DNA of 64,000 nucleotides from Vitis vinifera (taxonomy: Eukaryota > Streptophyta > Magnoliopsida > Vitales > Vitaceae): assembly GCF_030704535.1 (NCBI RefSeq), contig NC_081821.1:3673001-3737000 (forward strand), in the 5' to 3' direction. Position numbers and translations under genes: made by a program. The notes under the pieces were generated by a model. It did not search any database. It was not told where the DNA came from and saw only the letters and a list, made by a program, of their open reading frames with translations. Numbering within the stretch: position 1 is the stretch's first letter; each line of letters opens with the position of its first letter. Positions 10,871 to 23,527 of the stretch are shown piece by piece.

Positions 10871-13500
10871 ATTGTACCAAAATTAGAAAAAGAGTCACTA
10901 CAGCTTTTGTAATACTTCAGGTATCGTCCTCAAGAACTAGCTTATGGAAATTGTCAATACTAGAATAATGAATTGTTTTTGTTTAAATCCTAAAGTGAAA
11001 ATCAATATGTGAATAATGTGAAACTAAGTAAAAGAAATTAAATTAATAACAAAATGCATATTGATTTTAAATTCAATTGATTCAAATTTAGGGCTTTCCA
11101 CAATCGAACTTAAGGTATAGAAATTAGAGAAAACAAAGATCTTTTGAGTAATATGATCTTAGGGTTTTGGAATCCTTGGCCGCTCGCGATCAAGGTGAGT
11201 TCTATAACTCAAAATTGCATCTGAAACCTAATTTTTCCTTTTTAAAACATATTCATAAAATCATCAAATGAATGAGATTGATTATTAGTTTAAGATTTGG
11301 TTTTTAACATTTCCTACTCCTTCTAGCTTTGTTTTGGGGCAAATAACAATAGGGAAGACGAGGATAACTAATGATCAAGAATTACCGAGAATCACTAGTA
11401 TCGGGTAATAACCTATGGTATCATTACTTAAACTAACTCACAAAGATAGAATTTAAAAAAATTGATAAATTATCACTCAACCAATAATTAATCTCATTGT
11501 TATAATAATTTATCAATTGTCCCTATAGGTTCCCTAGCTCTTAGGTTTTCATATTTCAAGCCCCAAATTGGCTCTTAGCCTCTCATGGGGATGATGTCAC
11601 ATTCATAATCCATAATATGGTAAAAATCCATAAATTGAATCAAAAGAACCTAAAACAACATATTTAATAAAGAAAAAAAAAACTAACTAAAATTTTTGTC
11701 TTCTTCCACTTTCAATGTCAAACTCTATGAAAAAAAAAATTCAAAATCCTTAAAACCTAGAATTAAAAAAGTTTATATAATATCATCAATTACCTAATCT
11801 GTGGCACACTCTCATTAGCCACTTATTACAAAATAATTTCCTAAAAATGATTAAAAAATAATAAAATTATGATTTCTAGTCGTATGGGGTCCACTTAGAG
11901 CGGATGGAGTGCCCTAAATTCAATTCCCAAGGTAGAGGAGGCGAAACATCAAAGTGGCAATAGGTGAATTCGAAATTGGTGTCATTTCGAAGTGAATTTC
12001 AAATTCATAAGTTGGATTTGGAAATCATTTCGAAATGACCCTTCAACTTGGTGTAGTTGTTTTCAAGTGGTCATAATTTCTTTATTTTAGCTCCAATTTG
12101 CACATTGTTTGAAGCGTTGGACTCATAACTTCCCAAGCTTCGAAACGATATATAGTATGTATTAAATGGATTCCATAAATTGCTCTAAATTTGTCCTCAA
12201 AGTCAAAGTATATATTGTCATCAGATTTTTGAGTTCTAAATTTCCATACAACTGAATCTTGCTTCATGCCTCATTTCCTATGTTTTCTTACCTTCTTTCT
12301 TACCGCATAATGGTCATTTCTCATCTTCCAAACTCATGATATCCTCGTCTTGTCTTTCCTCATGGTTCATGAGTCTTGACTCACTTATTTCCTCATTAAA
12401 CATTTTTTTGATCTTTCAAAATCTAAAGTGATTCAACTTGCACATTTCCTTCCCTTGAACCTGATATAAGTTTCTAAAGTACAAATTAAACTCATGGCTA
12501 GGGCCTTAGCATTGATTTAAGTCAAGTTGGGTGATTTGAATGTCCTTTGGTACGCAAATCATATCGAATATGTGCCATTAGAGCACATATTTTGGCTCAA
12601 ATCAAATACATGTATATTTTTACTTATTGAGTTAATAACAATAATTGACTCTTTTTTTTACCATGAGAATTTATTTGAGATCAATAAAATAATAAATTTT
12701 TAAAATTAAAAATATAATTAAAACTAAAAAAATTAAAACTAAAAATATAAAAATAAAATATTAACTTTCAATCAAAAAAAATTTTTAAATTTTTTTGGTT
12801 TTCATTGTATTTAATTTTTAAGTATTTTAGCTTTAATTGTATTTCTAATTTTTAAAAATTTTATTTTATTATTAGTGTCAACTAATAAAAATTTTATTCA
12901 ATTTTGCTAAATAAAAAAAAATGAGAATATGAGTGCATTTATATAATACAAAATATAAAACCATTAAAAATTAGGAAATTAAAAAGATTTTAATTATCAC
13001 TTGAAGAATCTTTTCATAATGATTTGTGTTAGCTCAATGATTCTCCTAATCAAGTTTTGATGATAACAAATCAGTTACTAATTGGTTTGAATTATAAAGA
13101 ATTTCAAGTATTAATTTGAAAATTAATCAAAGAACCTAATGAATGCAAAATCAAGACCTTTAGAAGACCTTTAATCATAGGAATCATATGTAAGATGAAT
13201 GCATGGGTGTACTTAGGATTACATATCACTTCATGCATTTTTTGAAAAACTCAATTTATTCTTTAAAATTAAAATGATAAAAAAAATTTGATAATTTTAT
13301 TTAATATTATCAAATAAAAAGATATTTAAGGAAATAATTATCTAATTTATGAAAAAATTTATGTATTTTAAAATATTTTTAAATGGATAAAGATAAAAAT
13401 GATATATAAAATTTGGGTCTTTTTATATTTTTTTTAAATTAATAAGTCAAAAATCATTTTTCCCAAAAAAAAATAATTAGATTCTTATAAATAAAAAAAT
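10871..13500. other. Gene-poor AT-rich DNA, possibly decayed transposon sequence
   Basis: I see no coding potential here. The part at 10,900-12,400 is moderately complex and resembles, from memory, non-coding internal sequence of plant LTR retrotransposons. I cannot find LTR ends, so this is only a suggestion. From 12,640 to 13,000 and from 13,260 to 13,500 the sequence is almost pure A/T with long A and T runs. Confidence 0.4.
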
Positions 13501-13911
13501 AAATAAAAATTTATTGTTTGCTATTTTTCTATCTTTGTTACTCAAGAATAAAAATTAAAAAAAAAATACGTTATGAAATATTTTCAAATGTTGGTCATAC
13601 AAGTTCGAGAGGCAACTGCTCTATCCACAACTTCCTGGTGAGAAGTGGAGCCAGAGGCATCCTATCTGATCAGATTAGACAGAATCTAGAGGAGATCCTT
13701 AATCCATCTATTTCAGAGTGCATTATTGTTGGTATCGAATATAGGATGATGTATATAAAGCAAGTCTAGATATGCAAGAACCTTGAAAAGTAGATATGAA
13801 ATGATCAATGGATGAAGGACTAGACTCAAGTATAAAGAGGACCATAACCAGCATTGGTATTAACCATCTCAATCGTAGCATACAAAGCCCTTAAGTGTTT
13901 CTTGTGTGAGA

Positions 13912-14127
13912 ATGGCACCTCATGGTGATATTCAGAAAATAGGCAAAGAAGCATTCGAACTCCTAGAAGCTATGCTAGAGCAGAAGAGGAAGGCACCTCG
14001 TCTGCACATGAGAGGAAACCATGGATCTCAGTGCTTCCCCACCAGGGATATGGTGGACTGCAATCCAGGAACAAAGCTGCCAAGAGGGGTAGTGCATGTT
14101 GGAGATTTTCGCCCCAAAAAATCCTGA
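13912..14127 (+). CDS. Small unassigned ORF (71 aa)
   Basis: An ATG at 13912 opens a 71-residue frame ending in TGA at 14125-14127. The surrounding sequence (about 13,590-14,130) is less AT-rich than its flanks. The product has an acidic/amphipathic N-terminal half (IGKEAFELLEAMLEQKRK), two cysteines and a basic C terminus (GDFRPKKS). I see no signal peptide, membrane segment or known domain. A second open stretch without stop codons lies just upstream (about 13,560-13,770, ending TAG), so this may be the last exon of a small gene or a decayed fragment. I do not recognise it. It could also be chance. Confidence 0.25.
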   Translation: MAPHGDIQKIGKEAFELLEAMLEQKRKAPRLHMRGNHGSQCFPTRDMVDCNPGTKLPRGVVHVGDFRPKKS

Positions 14128-16169
14128 TCAAACCCTTTCTGATTTTTACCAGGCTCTCTATACATATACTAGGATTAGGAAGTAGGACCAGCTTCCGCAT
14201 GATATAATGTACTTTTGAGTGTGTGAAGTATTTAGTTTTCAGACTCCCTAGCATTCCATATGTAAAATTTTGAGTGTATTTAGCTTTGTATCTATAAATT
14301 ATCTTTATGGAATATGTTCTTAGTAGTTATAACTTGTCTCTGATCCCTTCATTTGATTTTCATTCGTGCCTGGTTTCACTAAATTTATTGCTTCTTATAT
14401 GAACAAAACATGTCTATGAACCCCTTGTAGCATATACACATTTAGAAAACCATCTATGCTTGGTTGTGTTGAAGTTGTGCTTTGAATCCAAATTTGTCAT
14501 CACTGCAAGGGCTTGTTAACCAAATTCTAGCCAATTGTTCTTCCATCATTTCCTCTTCTAAATCAAAAAGTTCAGCTAAGGAAGATCGGTGGCTTAATTG
14601 GTGGCTAATCCCACAATGTTTTTAATCGTATTCAAAATATATATTATATTTTGTAAAAGGTACGTAAAGTCCATTTAGGGTACAATTAGGAAGTGGGATA
14701 GAAATATTTACAAATATTTGAAAGTATTTAAAAAAATCAAATCCTTTGAATGATTTATAAATATATATTTGATAGATAATTCTTTTAAAAATTATATCTT
14801 TATAGTATAAAATACTACTAAAACTACTACGTCAATCTTCAAACACGAGCCACGACTCATTCTTTATACAAGTAATTTTTATGTGTTGTTACCAAAAAAA
14901 TATTATGAAAACCACCCTGGCAAACCCTTAATCCAAAATGGACAAAAGAAATATATTTCTAATTTGTGATTTTTTATTTTTTATTTTTTGTAAAATATCT
15001 CCACCATTCTCAACTTGACATTGAAACCTTTGAAAATTCGGTCAATTGACCATGCTTTGGAACAGCGATGGAATTGATTCCTGCTTATCCCTTGCCCAAG
15101 CTGCGGGGCTGATCTCATCAAGGATTTCGTTTGGGGCAAATATATATCTAAAGTTAGGAATTGGAAGAATAATCCTATGAAAAGAGAGGGAAAAATCAGG
15201 CCCATTCGATGACCGGTTTTAAAACAATTCCGAAAAACAATTTTTGAAAAAATTTTATGTAGGACAGTTTTATAAAATAAAATTTTATTTGAAAATTTAA
15301 AATATATTTAACATATTTTTAATGTTTTTAAATATATTTTAAAACTATTTTTTGTATCTAGTATTTTATTTTTAATCATTTTATATATTTGTATAATTAT
15401 TTTTTTAAATGGTTTTCAAAAAATAAGTAAAAATAATTAAAAGATATTTGTTGAAAATATTATATTTTCTATTTTTAAAACCAAAAAATAGAAAATAATT
15501 TTCTGATTATCAAATAAATTTTTCAATTTTTTTTATTACCAAATTACATCTCAAAGTTCATGAAAAATGAAAAAATACAAGCAAAACGAAATAACTTTTA
15601 TTAAACAGTCAACCGTCAAAAGAAAAAATCAAATTTCTACTTTCCCTTATTTTAATCTCGAATTATTCTCTTAATTTAAATTTTTTGTACAATTGTTGAC
15701 TAATATTTTACGATTATTTTGTGTGGTGGTTAACTAATTCTGGCCTTATTGATTAGGATACATATTATTAATCTAATAATAATTATATTACCATAGTCAA
15801 GGATTTTAACCATGGAGTTTGGTGAAAGCTTGAAAATTGGTCAAACTTGTGTTTTCTTGATATTAAAAACGGATTTGGTCATTTTCATTGAATATATATC
15901 TAACAACTATTTGACCAGAAAAGAAAATATTGATGAGGTGGTACAGAAAAATAGCAAACCCACATCTCAAAATTATTAAATAGACAAATAAATGAGCATA
16001 CAACATAGGTAGGGCATTTCTTTCATACCCCCACTTATTACAAAAGAATATGACTTTTATTTCTCAAATTGCTTTCTAAAAACCAATCTATTTCCTCTAT
16101 TTGTTAAACTGATCCAAAAATCAAATCTAAGAAAAGGGAAAGGAAGAAGAGAAGGAGGTGTGACGTGGG
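14128..16169. other. AT-rich intergenic DNA
   Basis: No gene or repeat element with definable ends is visible. Between about 14,640 and 15,800 the sequence is dominated by A/T runs. The right end should contain the 3' UTR of GT14 copy A (minus strand). Confidence 0.5.
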
Positions 16170-18423
16170 TCAATTGAATTTCATGAGCTTAGGGCCGAAC
16201 CTCAGCAGCCTATCTAAAGCGTTAGGTAAGAACTTCCTTGCGAACATGAAGCAGGTGTTACTACTTTTTCCATTGTAATGGCAATGGCTCCCATTCCTCA
16301 GCTTTTTCAAGAAATCAACGGTCACAGCTACTCTCCAAAACCTAGCTGGGTGGGCACCACCATGGGACCAATCAACCCATGTCAGGCTCCTGTTTGAGTT
16401 CCTCCTCCAAAATTTCACACTCACCAGTGTGGGCAAGTAGTGCTCGTCTGCGTAACATGGAGGCGTGCAGAATTTTTGGAACACCGGAAAATATTTCCGG
16501 TCAGATATAACCTGGATGGCTAGGCCACGGTCCATCTCGAACCATTGAGACCCTTTTCGCCATTGCTCCATTTTGATGAGCGGCTTCATTCGTGGGTTGT
16601 ATCGGCCACGGCCCACGGGTCCTGGTAAGTCATAGGACTCCACGAAGGATTTTTTGGAGCCCATTAGGTAAGAATAGATGGTGGAGAAGTTGTACAGAGG
16701 AATGCATGACTCAGAGAGGAGAACGAAACGTTGGTTTGAGATGTCGAGGAGTGCATTGGCCAATAGGCGGCGCTCGGCTTCCACCATGTTGAACTTTCCC
16801 CATTGTACCTCCTACATTGTTTATACAATATCAAACGATATGGCGTTAACTGGACTAAACCCACCAAAAAAAAAACCCATTTTGTAATGGAGAGTCTTCC
16901 TGGGCTTGTAAAAGCCCACTGGACATTAAATTATGGCTGGCAGTCTCAGCCCAATAAAAGAAATTGAAGTTGGAGGAGGTATAACCCTTTTGGGTAAAGC
17001 TTATGCAAAGAGGTTACACAAATCTTTTCAAACAATTACTATACTTGAAGGTATTTGCTTCAAATGGATATAAGAATGCTTGAAATGCGTGAGGAGAAGA
17101 TAAAAATCTTGATAATTTTTTTGTTTTTATTCTGATTTTAGTAAGTATTTCAAATGCAATAATAATAGGAAATGGAATGAATTTTTCATTTCCACTTTCT
17201 ATTCTTTCAAAATGCATTTTTCTCTTACTTTTGAATATTGATTCCAATCCTCCAATGTTGCGAGAGGGATGGAGCAGAGGGAAGAAAGGAATTTAGAGTA
17301 GTGGGTTAGCTGGGGTGTGAAAAGGTGGGTTCTGGGTGTGGTGATGGACAGAATTTTCTTTTGGTCGCAAAAGGAGTAGAATCCAAGTAATGCACGAAAC
17401 AACATTGCTTCATGATCCAAAAGCAAATTTTTTCCAACTCTCCCCACAAAATTCTCTACACAGTTCCCAATTCCTATCTCTTTTAACTTATGGAATGTCT
17501 TGGCATTAAATTGATAACTTATGAAAATCCAACAGGCTTTTGCCAATCCAAACAACCTTTTCCGTTTTTTATCATGACTTCTTGACAAGTAATGTTGCTC
17601 TTTGATCAAATCCCATTTTGTCACAATACAATTGGCTGAAGTTTAAGTCAACTGAAATGGGTCTCTAGGTTTCATCTGGACAGCTTTTCCCCAAAGCATT
17701 TTGTCCAAACGTGCTTGGACGCCTGCCAAGGACTTTCTAAAATACCTTACAAAATAGAAGTCTGGGCTTTTAAGCTATCAAGAATTGATCAAGGTCAAGT
17801 CAAGAGATACATGGCAAATGACAGGCAAATTGATGTAAGGCTATATGTTAAAATGAAGTAAATATGAAATATCTATTGCCAAAAGGACTAACCTTACTGG
17901 GGATTCTCCGGCCATGGAACACAGAGCTTTGTGGGACTAGAGTTGCATTGAAGGATGGATGAGAATGCACGTAAATGGAATAGCGCCCTTCATGCCCTTT
18001 AAAGAACAACTCCCAAAATGGAGCCAACGGCAATGGCCCTCTCGTCAAAAACAAGAATGCAACCTTGGGGACACGCTTGAAAGGGAACCCTCCAACCCGA
18101 GGCACCATTGAAGCTCTCCATAGCAACTCCTCATCTGTCATATCATGTGCAACCTTAGGAGGCTTCAAGTACTCTTTCAACCCAATTCGGTTAATTTTCT
18201 TGGTTTCATTTGCGATGGGAATTGGAAGAGGTGATGTAGTTTGATCAGGAGTCGGGACAAAGAATTGTTTGAGTTGTATGTTGAGGGAGAAACTAATGAT
18301 TAGTCCAATGGCTAAACCTAAGCCAAAGAAAAGAAAATAGGACATTAGATTAAAGAGGGGTGTTGGGGTGTTGAAGATCTTGGCACTTGAGGGTGCTGGG
18401 CTTTCTTCTTTTCCATTCTTCAT
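16170..18423 (-). CDS. GT14 core-2/I-branching glycosyltransferase (BC10-like), copy A, 2 exons, 390 aa
   Basis: This is a type II Golgi membrane glycosyltransferase of family GT14 (formerly DUF266), related to rice BRITTLE CULM 10. The family probably transfers sugars onto wall glycoproteins or polysaccharides, but its acceptors are mostly unknown. Exons are 17893-18423 and 16170-16811 with a 1081-nt GT-AG intron in phase 0; total 390 aa. Residues about 23-47 form the single membrane anchor after a short cytosolic tail. The lumenal domain carries [98 protein letters not shown] and TWVDWS. The protein ends LMKFN. It lies in a same-strand trio; copy B is closest in sequence. A 1 kb AT-rich intron contains short ORFs that I regard as chance. 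Confidence 0.92.
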
Positions 18424-19350
18424 CGTTTGGAGTAAGGAAAGATGAAGAATGTCGATTTCTAGAGAAGAATGGTTTTTGGGAGGGATATGTACAGGTGGAT
18501 TAATTATTGTGGGCTTGAAGAAGCCATATATATATATATATATATAGTCAAGAAATAATGCCACCCATACCATGTCAAACTATTCTATTCATGGCTTGGA
18601 AAACTTTCATAATACAGTGTGTCAAACTTACACATGATGATTATTCTTGTTTCTACTATTATTTATTTTTCTATGTACCCAATGCAACATAATATCCTAA
18701 TTATATTGAAAGTTTTGAATTAATGGCTATTATTCTCATCAATTACTAAAACTAAAATCATGGGCTTTATGATATCTTCGCATAAAAGTTAGTTTGTGCT
18801 TTGCTTGAAATTGTTTAAAACTAGTATTAAGTAATGTTTTTTATAATATTTGTGTTGGATTATTCCAATAGCATTTAAAATCATATCTTAAGGGTTTATT
18901 TTAAGAACCATGATTTAAATGATTCATCATGAGGCTTAAGAGTCGAATTATTACTTGACTTAAACCCATGACCTATAACTCTAATATCTCTTGTTAAATC
19001 AAATTTTAAATTAAATTTTGATCATTTCATTTAAAAACTAATTAATGTTGAATAAAATAGATTAAACCTTTTACGATATTTAATATCACTTCATACGAAT
19101 TTGTTGTACAAATCATCATTAGAGTAACATATCTTCAAAGCTAAAAAGTGATTATTACACCACAACAATTTGAAAAGAGGTAAAGCAATCTTTTTCCTCT
19201 TATAAATAGTTACATATTCATAAAAATGGCTCCACCTCATTACTATTTAAATAATAATAACTTCACATTACTATACACCATCTCATTTTTTTTACCCTTC
19301 ATATATTTGTATCAAATTTCAACAAAAAAAAAATATACTAATTATTATGA
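18424..19350. other. Upstream region of GT14 copy A
   Basis: This holds the 5' UTR and promoter of copy A. A 21-bp TA dinucleotide run (18526-18546) lies about 100 nt upstream of the ATG and could serve as the TATA region. Beyond that it is AT-rich with no gene seen. Confidence 0.5.
18526..18546. repeat. (TA)n microsatellite near GT14 copy A promoter
   Basis: An uninterrupted alternating A/T run of 21 bp lies just upstream of the copy A start codon. It is a likely polymorphic simple repeat and a possible TATA substitute. Confidence 0.85.
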
Positions 19351-19355
19351 ACAAC

Positions 19356-21773
19356 TGTGGACCCCGCATTTCGGCTCATGCGTTTCCCACTCGATGGGCG
19401 AGCTCGATTTTGATTTGAAAAATTGATTTAATTGGTTAAAAAGAAATGACTTGGAGTCGCCACTTATTTTTGTTTTATTTTTAAAGGGTAAACAAAATAA
19501 GAAAGAAAAACCCTAAGTGCGACTCCTTATTTTGGAAAAGGTGATCTACGAAAAACCGGATCGGGCTCGGGGGTCAGGTTACTTGTCGGGAAGGTACGGT
19601 AAAATACCATAGCACCCCTCTAAGTCCCTAAAGTTGGGTCTCTACTAATAAAATGAAGCAATCATGGCAATTGATGAGGAAATCAATGAATACACAAAGT
19701 GATCATGCACACGTGAGAATCTAAACATGCATACCGAAAATGACCAGAGCGGATGTGGATGCGTACCTGGGCAGTGATCCATGAAGCGCTATCAAAAAGT
19801 GAGGTTAGTGCACAATTAAGGAATAATTTTGAGCATGTCATAGAGCAGGATAAATCAACCATGTATCATAATCCAATCGATCTATCTGTTAATCGATCGA
19901 TCAGTCACATATGTGGGGCTCCCACCAAAACCCGTTTATTTTGCATGAATTAATCCCACAAAGTCCATTAATCTGGAATTATGAAAATTACATTCATGCT
20001 TATTAAAATCAAGAGGAGCAGAAGATTGTTTGAAAACCAGAGTGGAATTAAAACTATTTGAGAGAAAATTGGATTTTTAAAATTTATTTGAAAAATTGGA
20101 GTCTCGAAGATCACTTGAAAATCGGAGTTTTGAAAATTAAATTTAAGCATCAAAATTTTGGATATTAAATTTATAAGAAATTTGATTTTGGGTATTGAAT
20201 AAAAAAAATGAAATTTTGGAAATTAAATTTGAAAGAAATTGGAGTTTTTAAAAATTAAATTTAGGAAATGTGAAAATTAAATTTAAGAGTTGGAATTTTG
20301 GAAATTAAATTTGAATTGGAAATTTGAGAATTAAATTGAGGAATTGGAGTTTTTAAAAAAAAAATTAGTTGAGAATCGGAATTTTGGACAATTACTCTAG
20401 AATGAAATTTTTATAAAAATTAAATTCGGAAATTTGAATTTTGAAAAATTATTTAAAAATGAAAGTTTTTTTAAAAAATTTTAAATTTGGAAATTAAAAT
20501 TTTGGAAAATTATTTGAAGACTAAATTTAAAAGTGGGAATTTTGGAAAATTGAACTTTGATATGTATATATATAAAAAAATTAAAATAGAAATGTGGGTT
20601 GCACGCGTAAATAGAATTAAATTGGGTTTGGTGGCTGCATGGGATAATAGGAAGAATGGAAAATGAGATGATAGTGGTGGGACCCATCATTTAATTGAGT
20701 TTTCCATGTCAAAAGTGGCCATGAAAGAGTGGGCCGGGTGCAAAGGTTACAACTTATTAAAAAAAAAAGAAAAAAAAACCCTCTCCATTTTCAACAATTT
20801 TGAGAGGCCTTTTGAACTGGGTTCATAGAGTTCTGCAAGTGGGTTTTGAGGGGGAGATTTACAAATCCGAGCTGTGGGAACTTGCGAACTATGGCGGGGC
20901 CAATAAAACCACGATGACCAGAAAACATGCCTCTTATATATTAAGTTTAGAATGAATAAATGAATGAATCCATGCATTGGTCTTGTGCAGGGGGGAAAAC
21001 AAAGAAAACCCAAAACAGGGTATGTATACAAAAAAATTGGATTAAGCCAAAACAATCAAATAGCCCTTCATATCTATACCAATCAACAAATCAATGCTCG
21101 GAACAACGGTTAAATACTTCAGAATGAACTTAAGCAAAAGCTAAAACATGGCTCCTTCAAACATTAATCAACTAATGATATTCAAAAAAAAAAAACCAAC
21201 AAAAACATCAAGTAGCAAATAATGTCTGAAAATAAAAAATAAAAAAATAAAAATAAATAAAAATAAAAATAAATAAAGATCTGAAAATAATGGAAAATGA
21301 GAGACCTAATAATCATGCCTGGAAACTACCTCCCCATCAATGAGACTCGCCCCAAAATCCAGCCAACTCTAATTCTCTTTCCTCTCATTTTCTTCTCTGC
21401 CGCAGCCTTTCTCCCTTCCCCTATTTTTCTTCCACCAAATTTTCTTTTCTACCCCAAAAACCCCTCCAATCTCCCAGCTGCTCCAAGAACTCACCAGCCT
21501 CTCACCCGTTTTCCTCTCCCCCAGCTTTGGCTTTTCCCCTTCCAGTTCAAGCCCCCCCTCTCTCTTCTTTGACAAGCCATCACCAGCTCTGCTGTTCACC
21601 CATCAGCAGCATGGCTTCTTCCATCAGCAGCATGGCCTCCTTGCTCTTTTGCTGCCCGTCCAATCCGGCTTCCCTCCAGCAGAAAAAGGGGTCCCCCCCT
21701 CCTTATTTCAAAAAGAAATGCAAATAACTAAAAAAAATACTCTCTCCCGGGTCCCCCACAAAAGGGGTCTACA
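19356..21773. mobile_element. Solo LTR, 2418 bp, with 5-bp target duplication
   Basis: The segment begins TGTGGACCCC and ends GGGGTCTACA, whose reverse complement is TGTAGACCCC. This is the TG...CA inverted terminus of an LTR. It is flanked by ACAAC on both sides (19351-19355 and 21774-21778), the 5-bp duplication made by retrotransposon integration. I see no second LTR and no gag or pol coding, so this is a solo LTR left by recombination between the two ends of an element. The inner part includes an AT-rich degenerate minisatellite and, at the right, a pyrimidine-rich segment. Lineage (Copia or Gypsy) cannot be told from the LTR alone. Confidence 0.8.
20050..20555. repeat. Degenerate AT-rich minisatellite inside the solo LTR
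   Basis: A motif close to TTTTGGAAATTAAATTTG recurs with drift and variable spacing (roughly 25-35 bp). Clear copies lie near 20155, 20215, 20300 and 20485. It looks like internally expanded LTR sequence. It encodes nothing. Confidence 0.6.
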
Positions 21774-21778
21774 ACAAC

Positions 21779-23527
21779 ATAAATAAAATCGAATTAAGAC
21801 TAATAATAGAATAAATAAATAGAAAAACCAAAAATAAATAAATCAATAAACAAACAAAAATAAATTAAAATAGTCAAACTTGTCATTTTGACAATTCTTA
21901 CCTTCCATTCTTTCTTTTTCCAATTTTATTTTTTCGCATACATTTTTTTATATTTGTTCTTGCTCAAAATGTGGTTTCATATTCAATCTTTTTCAACACA
22001 GTGAATGAAATTGTAGTTAGAAATTCAATAATCATTATAAATGTTAGTTCAATTCTCTTCAAATATTAATTTTTCTTTTATTATTTTTTAAATAAATAAA
22101 TAAATCGTAATTTCATGTTGCCTTACTTTTTTCTTTTATATACAATTTGGTAATTATATGTTTTTTCTTTTGTTAATTTTTATCATTGATTTGCATCATA
22201 CAACCTTTCTTATCAATCCAAATACACAAATAAAATTAAAAGGAAATAAATAGTGAAATACATAGAATGAGGCGTGGCAATTTGTGTTTGTGGATTGTTC
22301 GTGTCGTGTCATAAACTAAATATTCTACTATATAACTCAACCATAACCCCATGCAAATAATAATTGTATCAAAAATATAAATTCAGATATTAAATAATTA
22401 TTACTTATTTAATTATTAAGTCATCTTATTTAATAATCAGGTTAAATTAGATCTTACATATATCTAAATGATTAATGTTTTAACTCAACATGTTTATAAC
22501 CTAATTGACCTATTTATTTAAAGACAGATTTAAAATAAATCAAATATGGGTTAAATGGTATAAAAATATAATTAGGTTAATAAATGGATTATTAAATTGA
22601 TCAATTTAAGTCAAATTTGTATTATATAGGTTAACCCAAAAAAATACCTATTTATTAAGCAGATTATATAACTTGACACAAAATTTGACCCAAACTAATT
22701 TTGCTCAATTTAAACCCCCAAAAAGCGTATTAGATTTATGTCATGTTAATAAATCATATCAAATTTTGTCGTCCCCACATAAAATGTGGCGATTGAATAA
22801 TCATTCAAAATAAAAATTAAAAATTAAAAATTAAAAATTAAAAAAAAAAGTATCTTTCAATATAATGAGCAACTTTTGAAAACTAAGGACCTGCCCAAGT
22901 GCATAACAAAACTCTCAAATTTAATAGGTGAAACTTTAACTTCAAGTAATACCACTTTTAAAAGAATATTTAAGTTTTATAGCATATTGTTTAATATTAT
23001 TTGCAAATATATGATTTGGATAGCTATTTAATTCAAATGTATTCCATCAAAGTCTGCTGCAAAATAAATGATAAAATGGTGGTGGAAGAAAAACTTCAAT
23101 ATTTAAAATTATAAGAAAACTATTTAACACCTAATTAAACTTTTATTCATTACTTCAACTTTGACTATTGATTATCCAAATGGCATTAATACAACTCGCA
23201 AGATAGTTGGCGTTGATCCAACTCCATTTAATGTTCCTGGCACCCGTGGCACTCATTCATGGGAAATAAAATAACGATTGAGTTCAAGATAAGTCGTAGT
23301 AGTCCTATAAATATAGTTTTTAATAAGTAAATTTTAGGTTTTTTTTGTTTTTTGTATCTTTCTTTTTAAAAAAAAATATAAAATAAATCATGATTCCAAC
23401 TTTTAAAATAAAAATTAATTTTTTAGGAATAAAAAATGAGATAGGGCATTTGCTTTTCCAAAAAAATAAAAAATAAAAATAAAAAAATAAAAAGAAAAGA
23501 AAAGGTGGAAAAGAAGCGTCACATGGA
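21779..23527. other. AT-rich intergenic DNA downstream of GT14 copy B
   Basis: No gene is visible. It includes a short AAAATT-type simple repeat at about 22806-22850 and A/T-rich runs at 23,370-23,500. The right end should carry the 3' UTR of copy B (minus strand). Confidence 0.5.

Noticed and set aside
17199-17624. 141-codon minus-strand ORF
   Set aside because: It lies wholly in the intron of GT14 copy A, has no domain I recognise and is flanked by proper splice sites of that gene.
21297-21727. Plus-strand ORFs rich in Pro, Leu and Ser
   Set aside because: They are in a pyrimidine-rich part of the solo LTR and reflect base composition, not a gene.
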